From the NCBI GenBank assembly GCA_017961965.1, contig JAGCWG010000349.1, positions 1-6,909 of the forward strand: a stretch of DNA of 6,909 bases. The letters are read 5' to 3'. Below are positions 1-6,570 of the stretch, one piece after another. The notes beneath the pieces were generated by a model that was not told the DNA's origin, ran no database searches, and worked only from the letters and a program-made list of their open reading frames with translations. Made by a program: the position numbers and the translations under genes. Position 1 is the first letter of the stretch. Every line of letters begins with the position of its first letter. The stretch is from Bacteroidaceae bacterium (GTDB taxonomy: Bacteria > Bacteroidota > Bacteroidia > Bacteroidales > Bacteroidaceae).

Positions 1-7
1 AAAACAT

Positions 8-15
8 TACCTTTG
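8..15 (+). promoter_or_regulatory. Bacteroidetes-type -7 promoter box for the TonB-dependent receptor gene
   Basis: The sequence TACCTTTG followed by C matches the TAnnTTTG -7 element used by the primary sigma factor of Bacteroidetes. The matching -33 TTTG element would lie before the window, so only half the promoter is visible. Transcription would start at roughly 20-23, giving a leader of about 80 nt. An almost identical box, TACCTTTGCA, precedes the amidase gene at 2313. Confidence 0.6.
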
Positions 16-23
16 CACCCTTG

Positions 24-81
24 AAAACTATGGGATAGTTTTGATGTTTTTATTATTAACGGAGTAACATCATTTTACTCC
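24..81 (+). promoter_or_regulatory. Structured 5' leader with two hairpins
   Basis: Two perfect stem-loops fill the short leader. The first pairs 24-31 (AAAACTAT) with 35-42 (ATAGTTTT) over a GGG loop, beginning almost at the predicted transcript start, and is followed by a T-rich stretch (44-54). The second pairs 61-67 (GGAGTAA) with 75-81 (TTACTCC) over a 7-nt loop, 20 nt before the start codon. They could stabilise the mRNA 5' end or affect translation; the first could also act as a weak terminator or attenuator. The leader is too short for a full cobalamin riboswitch if transcription starts near 21. The pairing is seen directly; the role is inferred. Confidence 0.4.
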
Positions 82-101
82 CCAAAAACATTAACAAACA
101 A

Positions 102-2180
102 ATGATCAAAAAACAAATGAGATTCAAGGCAGAGCGTATCTGCTGGCGTCAGTTTACACGTAAGCACGATGCAATATTCCGCAGTCTCGGCAAGGAAATG
201 AGCATCGGAATACTTAGTGTATCTACCCTACTCTTTGCAACTCCAGACACAGCTGCAGCAAAGATGGCTATCAACGCTGAGAGCCACAACGCAACAGACA
301 AGAGTATCGAGGAGATGGCGGAGACAGATATCGATTCGCTCATAATGCTTGAAGGTACTGAGGTGGTCGCTTCACGCGCACCTATACCTGCTGACAAGGC
401 GGTACGCCTTGTACAAGTAATTAACCACAAAGAGATTGAAGCAAGTTCCGCTCAATCAGTCAATGACCTGCTCAAACTATCCGCAGGCGTGGATGTACGC
501 CAAAGAGGCGGTTTCGGAATTCAGACGGACATTGGCGTCAACGGCGGTAATAGCGACCAGTTAACGGTGTTGCTCAATGGAGTGAACATCACAAATCCAC
601 ACACAGGACATCTAACAGTAGATCTCCCAGTCAATGTTGATGATATAGAGAGAATAGAGATTCTCGAAGGCGGTGCGAGCCGAGTATATGGTTCGAGTGC
701 CTTCAGTGGAGCCATCAACATTGTTACGCGTGCAGAGAAGAAAAATTCCGCGAATGCCCACCTTGCGGCAGGTTCTTACGGCACATGGGGAGGCAACGCT
801 AATGGTACTATCATTAGCAAAAATTTCAACAACAGGGTTTCCGCAGGACACACAGAGAGTGACGGAAACTGTAACAACGATTTCATCAAATCAAATATCT
901 ATTGGCAAGGAGCATTTAGTTCCACCCTACTTGACGTAAAGGCTCAAGCAGGATTCAGCACCATGAACTATGGCGCCAACACCTTCTATGGTACTGGTTC
1001 AAAGACCCAGTACGAGGAGAACCGTCGTATCATTACCTCCATACAAGCAGAGTATAAGGGTAAGGTACACATCCTGCCACAGGTATATTGGAATCGTTCG
1101 CTTGACCACTATGTATGGACACGCAGTAATCCTGAAGCTTATCAGAACTTCCACCAGACCAACGTATATGGTGCAAACATCAACGCCCACACCACATGGG
1201 CGCTTGGCAAGACTGCCATTGGATTTGAGTACAGGAGCGAGAATATACTAAGTACACGCCTTGGCAAGGAAATACAGGATGGCAAGTCATATAAAGTACC
1301 CAATCATGATGAATACTACAAATACAAGGATTCAAGAAGTAACTATGGTTTATACCTTGAACATGACATACTTCTTGACAACCTAAGTATCTCACTTGGT
1401 GTACTTGCCAACAAGAACACCTCCGTGGATGGAGGAATGAGACTATACCCTGGTATAGATGTATCATGGGAAATAGCAGAAGGCTTAAGAGTCTATGGTT
1501 CTTTCAACCAGAGTCTCCGTACACCTACATTCACAGACCTTTACTACGATGGCCCTGGCCTTAAAGGCTATGCAAACCTCAAGCCTGAGAAGAGCACAGA
1601 TTATTCCGTAGGCATTAACTACCGCAATAGGTTCATAAGTGCACAGTTGAAAGGCTTCTATCGTAAAGGCACAGACATGATTGACTGGGTAAAGGTAAAG
1701 GGCGAGAACATCCACACCACGGCAAACTCCGACATTGATGACATAGGTGCAGAGGCATTGGTACGTCTCAACTTCGCTAATGAGTATGGTGTTAAGAGTT
1801 TCATCCAGAACATCACATTCAGCTATTGTTACAATTACAAGTATAGGGTAAACGAGGAGCAAGCTGAACTGTATGTATCACAACTACAGTTCCTTCGCCA
1901 CAAATTCGTCACTTCGCTCAACCATCGTATTGTAAGCCATCTCACAGCACAGTGGGACTTCACGCTCAAGAGCAGGAATGGAGAGTTTTTCAATGCCATA
2001 ACAGAGACTGAACAGAAGTATGGAACATTCACGAACCTTGACATGCGCATCAACTGGGCAGAGCCAAAGTATGACATCTACGTCAGTCTTAACAACGTAC
2101 TCAATCGTAAATACTTTGACATAGCCAATGTAGAGCAACCAGGTCTCTGGGTCATGGGTGGAGTGAAAATTCATTTGTAA
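102..2180 (+). CDS. TonB-dependent outer-membrane receptor, BtuB-like
   Basis: This 692-residue protein is an outer-membrane active transporter powered by TonB-ExbBD. Residues 1-53 form an unusually long signal peptide: a basic/aromatic n-region with W15, R16, R20, K21 and S28-L-G-K-E, a hydrophobic core at 35-46, and likely cleavage after A51-A-A. The plug domain spans about 88-210, with LLNGVNITNPHTGH (157-170) and DIERIEILEG (181-190) followed by RVYGSSAFSGAINIVT. The rest, about 220-692, is the beta-barrel, ending with NVLNRKYFD and PGLWVMGGVKIHL. The plug most resembles Bacteroidales BtuB-type vitamin B12 receptors, but the substrate is not proven: no cobalamin gene or B12 riboswitch is visible, and no SusD partner follows, which argues against a SusC role. 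ATG 102 is used; M6 (117) is an alternative start. It is monocistronic, with a terminator downstream. E. coli BtuB is shorter (about 614 residues). Confidence 0.9.
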   Translation: MIKKQMRFKAERICWRQFTRKHDAIFRSLGKEMSIGILSVSTLLFATPDTAAAKMAINAESHNATDKSIEEMAETDIDSLIMLEGTEVVASRAPIPADKAVRLVQVINHKEIEASSAQSVNDLLKLSAGVDVRQRGGFGIQTDIGVNGGNSDQLTVLLNGVNITNPHTGHLTVDLPVNVDDIERIEILEGGASRVYGSSAFSGAINIVTRAEKKNSANAHLAAGSYGTWGGNANGTIISKNFNNRVSAGHTESDGNCNNDFIKSNIYWQGAFSSTLLDVKAQAGFSTMNYGANTFYGTGSKTQYEENRRIITSIQAEYKGKVHILPQVYWNRSLDHYVWTRSNPEAYQNFHQTNVYGANINAHTTWALGKTAIGFEYRSENILSTRLGKEIQDGKSYKVPNHDEYYKYKDSRSNYGLYLEHDILLDNLSISLGVLANKNTSVDGGMRLYPGIDVSWEIAEGLRVYGSFNQSLRTPTFTDLYYDGPGLKGYANLKPEKSTDYSVGINYRNRFISAQLKGFYRKGTDMIDWVKVKGENIHTTANSDIDDIGAEALVRLNFANEYGVKSFIQNITFSYCYNYKYRVNEEQAELYVSQLQFLRHKFVTSLNHRIVSHLTAQWDFTLKSRNGEFFNAITETEQKYGTFTNLDMRINWAEPKYDIYVSLNNVLNRKYFDIANVEQPGLWVMGGVKIHL

Positions 2181-2202
2181 TTTCCACAGGTAGTTACCCA
2201 TT

Positions 2203-2225
2203 TTAACTATTAAAAGTTTAGTTAA
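2203..2225 (+). other. Small AT-rich stem-loop in the 3' UTR
   Basis: TTAACTA (2203-2209) pairs with TAGTTAA (2219-2225) around a 9-nt loop, 22 bases past the receptor stop codon. It is weak and has no proper T tract, so it is probably not the main terminator. The clear terminator lies further on at 2273. The pairing may be chance in such AT-rich DNA. Confidence 0.25.
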
Positions 2226-2272
2226 GATAGAAAATTATATTAAATCAGCGACAAAATTATCCCAATAGTATG

Positions 2273-2310
2273 AAAAGAATGCCAGTTTGGCATTCTTTTC
2301 TTTGTTTTTT
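2273..2310 (+). terminator. Rho-independent terminator after the receptor gene
   Basis: A perfect 12-bp stem pairs 2273-2284 (AAAAGAATGCCA) with 2288-2299 (TGGCATTCTTTT) over the 3-nt loop GTT. It is followed by CTTTG and a run of T to 2310. The A-rich left arm and T-rich right arm would also allow termination of transcripts from the opposite strand. It separates the receptor gene from the amidase-MCE operon. Confidence 0.85.
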
Positions 2311-2320
2311 CGTACCTTTG
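2286..2320 (+). promoter_or_regulatory. Promoter of the amidase-MCE operon
   Basis: TACCTTTG at 2313-2320 is a full match to the Bacteroidetes -7 box TAnnTTTG and is followed by CA, as in the receptor promoter. The best -33 candidate is TTTG at 2286-2289, but its 23-bp spacing is a little longer than the usual 19-21, and it sits inside the terminator stem. A start near 2326 gives a leader of about 23 nt before ATG 2349. The -7 box is well supported, the -33 box only tentatively. Confidence 0.65.
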
Positions 2321-2348
2321 CATCCGAATAGTAAATTCAGCAATTATC

Positions 2349-3647
2349 ATGCAATCGCTTAGACATAAGATTTACATCTTTTTGACGCTGTTACTTTTGA
2401 CACCAACAACATTGGTGGCAGTAGGTATGGGTAGCAACATAACAGGAAACAAGAAATATACCATCTGTCTTGACGCTGGACACGGTGGCAAGGATCCTGG
2501 TTGTGTCGGTTCAAACAGAAACAACAGGGAAAAAGACATTGCCCTTGCAATAGTAAAGGAGGTTAAGCGACTCCTCAAGGCTAACTGCTCAGATGTAAAG
2601 GTTGTCTGCACACGCGAAACAGATATATTCCATGAACTCGGTCGTAGAGCAGAGATTGCCAACAAGGCAAAGGCCGACCTATTCATCTCAGTACACGTGA
2701 ACGCCGTTCCACGTAGTTCTGTCCACAAGCCCAAGGGCGTACAGACATATACACTCGCCCTACGAGGTGCAAGCAAGAACCTCGAAGTGGAAAAGAGGGA
2801 AAACAGTGTTATCGCACTTGAGAGTGGAAAATACTATGATGCCTACAACGGTCTCTCAGCCGAGATAGAGATTATGCGTGAACTCATGCAACAGCGCAAC
2901 ATGGAAGAGAGTGTCAATTTCGCCAAGATTGTACAAGGCGAGATGGTAAACGGAGCTGGAAGAAAAGACCTCGGTGTCCAGCAAGGTAACTTTGCCGTAC
3001 TCCGCCTCTCATATATGCCGAGTGTACTTCTTGAAGTAGGCTTCCTATCAACGGAGGAAGAAGAGCAGTTCCTTATGTCAAGCGAAGGACGCAACATCAT
3101 GGCACGTTCCATCTACAACGCCATCATCAAGTACAAGGCAAAGATAACAGGCGTTAATTCATCACTCGTACCTGTAGGAACAACAGACAGCAAGAGTAGC
3201 CAAAAGTCCGATGAGGTAACAATCGAGACTGAAGAGACAACAACTCCAACTTCTGTCAAAGCAGCTAAGCAGACGGTAACCCCAGCTAAGCAGGCCACCA
3301 CTCCTACAACAGTAAAGACAACAAGCACACCAGCCAAGACAACTGCACAGGCAAGCACAGTCACAGCAGATGCAAACTGCACAGTCTTCAAGATTCAAAT
3401 ATCATCAGGCTCAACAGACCTGAAGGAGACAGACAAACAGTTCAAAGGCTACAAGATAGAGAAGTATAAGGACGGCAACAAGTTCAAGTATTTCTATGGG
3501 GCATCAACCGACTACGAACAAGTCCGCAAGACAAAGAACGATATAAAGGCGGACTTCCCAAACAGCTTCATCGTTGCATTCAAGAACGGTCAGCAGGTTG
3601 ATGTCATCCCAGCAATAGAAGAATGGAAACAAGGTAAAAAGAAATAA
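2349..3647 (+). CDS. Periplasmic N-acetylmuramoyl-L-alanine amidase (Amidase_3) with C-terminal SPOR-like domain
   Basis: This 432-residue enzyme cuts the amide bond between N-acetylmuramic acid and L-alanine in peptidoglycan, as AmiA/B/C enzymes do at the division septum. Residues 1-24 are a signal peptide. The Amidase_3 domain spans about 36-262: DAGHGGKDPG holds H45, REKD holds E61, and SVHVNA holds H116, the three expected zinc ligands; E229 in LLEVGFLS is the expected catalytic glutamate. A long, charged, probably helical insert (about 139-205) lies between H116 and E229, as in AmiB/AmiC-type enzymes whose active site is blocked until an activator binds. A T/K/P/A-rich linker (about 271-340) contains the tandem heptads AKQTVTP and AKQATTP. 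Residues 344-415 (CTVFKIQISSG to FIVAFKNGQQV) look like a SPOR-type domain, which in other proteins binds denuded septal glycan. It is the first gene of an operon with the MCE gene 14 bp downstream. Confidence 0.93.
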   Translation: MQSLRHKIYIFLTLLLLTPTTLVAVGMGSNITGNKKYTICLDAGHGGKDPGCVGSNRNNREKDIALAIVKEVKRLLKANCSDVKVVCTRETDIFHELGRRAEIANKAKADLFISVHVNAVPRSSVHKPKGVQTYTLALRGASKNLEVEKRENSVIALESGKYYDAYNGLSAEIEIMRELMQQRNMEESVNFAKIVQGEMVNGAGRKDLGVQQGNFAVLRLSYMPSVLLEVGFLSTEEEEQFLMSSEGRNIMARSIYNAIIKYKAKITGVNSSLVPVGTTDSKSSQKSDEVTIETEETTTPTSVKAAKQTVTPAKQATTPTTVKTTSTPAKTTAQASTVTADANCTVFKIQISSGSTDLKETDKQFKGYKIEKYKDGNKFKYFYGASTDYEQVRKTKNDIKADFPNSFIVAFKNGQQVDVIPAIEEWKQGKKK

Positions 3648-3661
3648 AGAAACAAAACGAC

Positions 3662-4558
3662 ATGATTTTTTTAACAAAAGAAGTTAAGATTGGATTAACA
3701 GCCATCGTGGCAATCATCATCATCTATTCAGGAATCATATTCCTCAAAGGATTACAGATATTCAGCAATGACGAATACTACTTTGTTGAAATGAAGACTG
3801 CCAGTGGCATCACACCCGGTGACGAGGTTCTCGCCAATGGTGTTAAGGTCGGAATCGTCAAGACTGTATCATTTGTCCCAGAAAAGCAGAATATACTCGT
3901 ACAGATTAATATTGATAAGGAAATTAATATTCCTGTAGGTACAACTGTAAACATATCAAAGGAAATGCTTGGTTCACCAAAGATGAACCTCGTACTTGCA
4001 AACAATAGCGGAAGTTACCTCAAGAGTGGCGACATACTCACCGCAGAACCTACCATAGACCTTATGGAGACAGCAGCAGGATTAATTCCGCAGATTCAGA
4101 CCTTGATACCAAAACTTGACTCCATCCTTACTGGCGTAAACCATCTTGCTAACGACCCTGCACTTGCACAGTCACTTCACAATCTTGAGTATGTGACAAA
4201 CAATCTCAAGACCACGACTGACAACATGAACAGTCTCCTCGGCAAAGATGTACCACGTCTCATGACTAAGGCAAACAATATCTGTACAAATCTTGAGGGA
4301 ACAACAAACAAACTCAATCAGGTTGATATTGTAGGCATTGCCAACAGCGCACAGGGATCATTAAACAATGTCCAGAGTATAACAGCAAAGCTTAACACTT
4401 CGCTCAGCGACAAGAACTCATCCCTCGGAATGTTGTTGAATGACAACAATTTTGCACTTCACCTTGACTCAACTGTAATGAACGCATCACGTCTTCTCGA
4501 AGACCTGCGCGCGAACCCAAAGAGATACGTCCACTTCTCTCTCTTCGGAAGGAAATAA
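3662..4558 (+). CDS. MCE/MlaD-family inner-membrane-anchored lipid transport protein
   Basis: This 298-residue protein is predicted to be the substrate-binding, periplasmic part of an MCE-type lipid (probably phospholipid) transporter. Residues 9-29 form one transmembrane anchor with a short cytoplasmic N-terminus. The MCE domain follows at about 38-129, with the family motif around SGITPGDEVLANGVKVGIV (48-66) and a second strand set ending in LGSPKMNLVL. After it comes a long helical region (about 133-250) rich in L, N, T and Q, of the kind that forms hexameric tubes in MCE proteins. The conserved tail LLEDLRANPKRYVHFSLFG (278-296) is a Bacteroidetes hallmark as I recall it. No permease or ATPase (MlaE/F) gene is next to it, so partners must be encoded elsewhere. 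ATG 3662 is 14 bp after the amidase stop, with no promoter between them, so the two are almost certainly co-transcribed. The exact lipid is unknown. Confidence 0.9.
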   Translation: MIFLTKEVKIGLTAIVAIIIIYSGIIFLKGLQIFSNDEYYFVEMKTASGITPGDEVLANGVKVGIVKTVSFVPEKQNILVQINIDKEINIPVGTTVNISKEMLGSPKMNLVLANNSGSYLKSGDILTAEPTIDLMETAAGLIPQIQTLIPKLDSILTGVNHLANDPALAQSLHNLEYVTNNLKTTTDNMNSLLGKDVPRLMTKANNICTNLEGTTNKLNQVDIVGIANSAQGSLNNVQSITAKLNTSLSDKNSSLGMLLNDNNFALHLDSTVMNASRLLEDLRANPKRYVHFSLFGRK

Positions 4559-4673
4559 GTGACGAAAAAACTTGGTACGTTTTAACCACATAATTATAGG
4601 TTGCTTACTCAACATACCAATTTAAAATATAACTATCATTATAATTCCGTTCCTAACAGAACTGGCAACATAC

Positions 4674-4714
4674 AAAAGGCAGAGTCTAAACATAAGTTTC
4701 AGAATCTGCCTTTT
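4674..4714 (+). terminator. Long hairpin terminator of the amidase-MCE operon
   Basis: A 10-bp stem pairs 4674-4683 (AAAAGGCAGA) with 4705-4714 (TCTGCCTTTT). It extends inward after a G/A mismatch: TCTAAAC (4685-4691) pairs with GTTT and AGA (4696-4699, 4701-4703), with one bulged C at 4700 and an ATAA loop. The T-rich right arm serves as the uridine tract. It lies 115 nt past the MCE stop codon. The symmetric A- and T-flanks suggest it can work in both directions. Confidence 0.8.
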
Positions 4715-4821
4715 ATTATATATATATCATTTTGCATAATAAAAGATGTCAAAACAGTGTACAAACAGTTTCTTTTTTGGATATACAAATAATTAAATTT
4801 TGTATAAATAGTATTTATTTC

Positions 4822-4987
4822 AAAAAGTTCTTTGTGGACATTGTAAATTTGATATAATACAAATAGATAGAGGAGAAAATTATCACAGAACAATTTTTGT
4901 AGTTGGTAAGCAAGCACAAAGTTAACATTCTCTTTTTCATATAGAACAATTTTGTTGCAATAATACAAATATCCAAAAAAGTTCTTT
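4822..4987. repeat. Three pairs of short direct repeats in mirror order
   Basis: Three words each occur twice, in the order A-B-C then C-B-A, all in the same orientation. A is AAAAAGTTCTTT (4822-4833 and 4976-4987). B is TAATACAAATA (4855-4865 and 4961-4971), with a third partial copy ATACAAATA at 4783-4791. C is AGAACAATTTT (4887-4897 and 4943-4953). Low complexity makes some repetition expected, but three exact pairs in about 165 bp is more than I would expect by chance. They could be protein-binding sites or remnants of a duplication. Confidence 0.4.
4917..4924 (-). promoter_or_regulatory. Possible minus-strand -7 box (TAACTTTG)
   Basis: Read on the minus strand, 4924-4917 is TAACTTTG, a full match to TAnnTTTG. 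The -33 position has only ATTG (complement of 4947-4950) at 22 bp. A transcript from about 4908 would run leftward to the hairpin at 4674-4714. No open frame starting within that transcript is convincing. This may be a chance match in AT-rich DNA. Confidence 0.2.
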
Positions 4988-5050
4988 TTTGCAAAAGGCT
5001 GAAATCAAGAATTGTAATGCTTCGATATTAAAAAAACGAGAAGAAAAATA

Positions 5051-5082
5051 TTTGGAGATTAAAATAATTTTTCGGAACTTTG
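5051..5082 (+). promoter_or_regulatory. dnaA promoter
   Basis: TTTG at 5051-5054 is an exact -33 box and GAACTTTG at 5075-5082 matches TAnnTTTG at all but the first base, with a 20-bp spacer that fits the Bacteroidetes consensus. As at the other promoters here, the -7 box is followed by C. Transcription would start near 5088, leaving a leader of about 44 nt that is A/T-rich and has no Shine-Dalgarno sequence. No good DnaA box overlaps it, so autoregulation by DnaA is not evident. Confidence 0.7.
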
Positions 5083-5131
5083 CACTCGTAAACGAATTTA
5101 ATGAAATATACTTTTTAACCAACAAAACATA

Positions 5132-6532
5132 ATGGAACAGGACCCACAAAAAATTTGGGAGCAATGTCTCAACTTTTATAAGGAGAACGTAACTCCCGAC
5201 CAGTATAATTGCACTTTCGCTTATACGAAGCTTGAATCGTATAAGGATGGTACTCTTATACTCGACGTGCCTTCTGCATTCATTCGTGAGATGTTGGAAA
5301 AACAGTTCCAAGGACTAATGCGAAAGAGTTTCAAGAAGTACTTCGGCAATGAGCATATTCAGCTCTACTACCGAATACTTATTGACAAGACTTCGCACAC
5401 AGGACTTATCGAGCATGAGACACCTCCTGCCCCAGCAATCAATGGGAGAGCGGAAAGGCCAGCAAACGAGACTCCAGACGAGATGATGGCGCCTGCTGTG
5501 CAGGATCTCGATTCACAACTGAAGAAGGAATATAACTTCGACAACTATATAGAAGGTGAAAGCAACCGACTCGCGCGTTCTGTCGGCGAGGCTATTGCCA
5601 AGAACCCAGCCCAGACATTCAATCCGTTCTTCGTGTTCGGTCCTTCGGGTTGTGGAAAGACACACCTTATAAATGCAATAGGTCTCCGAACAAAGGAGTT
5701 GCATCCACAACTACGGGTATTATACCTTAGTGCACATCTGTTTACAGTTCAGTACATGGATGCGACGCGTAACAATAAGATAAACGATTTCATTGGTTTC
5801 TACCAGACAATCGACGTTCTCATTCTCGATGACATACAAGAGCTGTCAGGTAAGAAAGGTACGCAGAATGCTTTCTTCCACATCTTCAACCATCTCCAGA
5901 TGAACAACAAGCAGATCATCCTTGCTGCCGACCGACCACCTGTTGCAATCGAAGGACTTGAAGACCGTCTCCTCACTCGATTCAAATGGGGACTTCAGGC
6001 AGAAATTGAGAAACCAACAAAGAAACTGCGTTTCTCGATTCTCAACGCTAAGGTCAAGAAGGAAGGGCTGAGCATTCCAGAAGATGTCATCAATTACATC
6101 ACAGAAAACGTGGACGAGAGTGTACGAGACCTTGAGGGAATAATCAATTCGCTCCTCGCATTCTCTATCGTATATAAATGTGAAGTCAACATGAAGCTTG
6201 TCAACAAGGTTATGCCTCGCTTTGTAGAAGTAAAGGAAAAGCAGGAGATAACACTTGACAAGATTATGGAGACAGTATGTAACCACTACAACGTGACACC
6301 AGAAGATCTCTGCTCACGTAACCGTAAGCAGAAGATTGCACTCGTTCGTCAGGTGGCTATGTACATCGCAAGCGAACACACAAATCTCTCCAACGTACAG
6401 ATAGGTTTGAACCTCGGCAACAGAAATCACGCCACAGTTATTCATGCCATCAATCAGGTCAAGAACCTGTTGGACGTAGATGAAAAGATTCGCGTGGACA
6501 TCAGCACTATCGAGGACATACTCAGTAAATAA
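5132..6532 (+). CDS. dnaA: Chromosomal replication initiator protein DnaA
   Basis: DnaA binds origin DnaA boxes, oligomerises with ATP, melts the origin and loads the DnaB helicase. At 466 residues it has the usual length (E. coli 467). Domain I (about 1-85) starts with the typical IWEQCLNFYKENVTPDQY. Domain II (about 86-130) is a P/E/A-rich linker. Domain III is the AAA+ ATPase: Walker A GPSGCGKT (170-177, K176), Walker B ILDDIQEL with D233-D234, sensor I at AADRPP (265-270), the arginine finger in LLTRFKWG (R283), and sensor II R332 in VRDLEG. Domain IV (about 373-466) has the basic-loop region around LVRQVAMYIA and the signature GNRNHATVIHA (429-439). In E. coli numbering, the DNA-contacting D433 and T435 are replaced here by N432 and A434; H433 is kept. 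I believe such forms are common in Bacteroidetes. ATG 5132 matches the family start. The gene has its own promoter and terminator. Confidence 0.98.
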   Translation: MEQDPQKIWEQCLNFYKENVTPDQYNCTFAYTKLESYKDGTLILDVPSAFIREMLEKQFQGLMRKSFKKYFGNEHIQLYYRILIDKTSHTGLIEHETPPAPAINGRAERPANETPDEMMAPAVQDLDSQLKKEYNFDNYIEGESNRLARSVGEAIAKNPAQTFNPFFVFGPSGCGKTHLINAIGLRTKELHPQLRVLYLSAHLFTVQYMDATRNNKINDFIGFYQTIDVLILDDIQELSGKKGTQNAFFHIFNHLQMNNKQIILAADRPPVAIEGLEDRLLTRFKWGLQAEIEKPTKKLRFSILNAKVKKEGLSIPEDVINYITENVDESVRDLEGIINSLLAFSIVYKCEVNMKLVNKVMPRFVEVKEKQEITLDKIMETVCNHYNVTPEDLCSRNRKQKIALVRQVAMYIASEHTNLSNVQIGLNLGNRNHATVIHAINQVKNLLDVDEKIRVDISTIEDILSK

Positions 6533-6570
6533 GAAAGTTTTTTAGAATATATCCAATTCAAAAATAATGT

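Larger units (their letters stand above)
4559..5131. other. AT-rich non-coding region before dnaA, possible origin region
   Basis: No credible gene lies in this 573-bp stretch. It holds the terminator of the amidase-MCE operon (4674-4714), a very AT-rich core with three pairs of 11-12-nt direct repeats (4822-4987), one DnaA-box-like site TGTGGACAT (4833-4841, 7 of 9 bases against TGTGGATAA), a possible minus-strand promoter and the dnaA promoter. AT-rich repeat-bearing DNA beside dnaA is a common place for oriC, but many Bacteroidetes origins are not next to dnaA, and I do not see a cluster of good DnaA boxes. The origin assignment is therefore only a possibility. Confidence 0.3.

Noticed and set aside
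1..101. Cobalamin riboswitch before the BtuB-like receptor
   Set aside because: The visible leader is about 80 nt with two simple hairpins, and I see no B12-box-like conserved core; a riboswitch further upstream cannot be excluded because the window starts here.
1485..1862. Minus-strand frame of 125 codons inside the receptor gene
   Set aside because: It lies fully within the well-supported beta-barrel coding sequence and is a shadow of codon usage there.
2182..2190. DnaA-box-like TTTCCACAG after the receptor gene
   Set aside because: It is a single imperfect site with no neighbours and lies far from dnaA, so it is most likely chance.
3263..3293. Direct repeat AGCTAAGCAG in the amidase linker as a possible insertion or recombination site
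   Set aside because: The copies are 21 bp apart, in frame, and simply encode two similar heptads of a Thr/Pro-rich linker.
4601..4792. Open frame of 63 codons on the + strand after the MCE gene
   Set aside because: It runs straight through the strong terminator hairpin at 4674-4714, has no promoter of its own, and its N/K/Y/I-rich translation looks like random AT-rich DNA.
4880..4888. TTATCACAG as a DnaA box
   Set aside because: Aligned without gaps it matches TTATCCACA at only five of nine positions; the resemblance needs a one-base deletion.
4699..4968. Open frame of 89 codons on the minus strand before dnaA
   Set aside because: The translation is low-complexity AT-rich sequence without domain or signal features; the candidate minus-strand promoter lies inside the frame, after its start codon.
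4937..5311. Minus-strand frame of 124 codons overlapping the dnaA start
   Set aside because: It overlaps the conserved domain I of DnaA and the dnaA promoter, and its product has no recognisable features.
5846..6286. Minus-strand frame of 146 codons inside dnaA
   Set aside because: It overlaps the AAA+ and domain IV coding region of DnaA, which is unmistakable, and has no recognisable family features.
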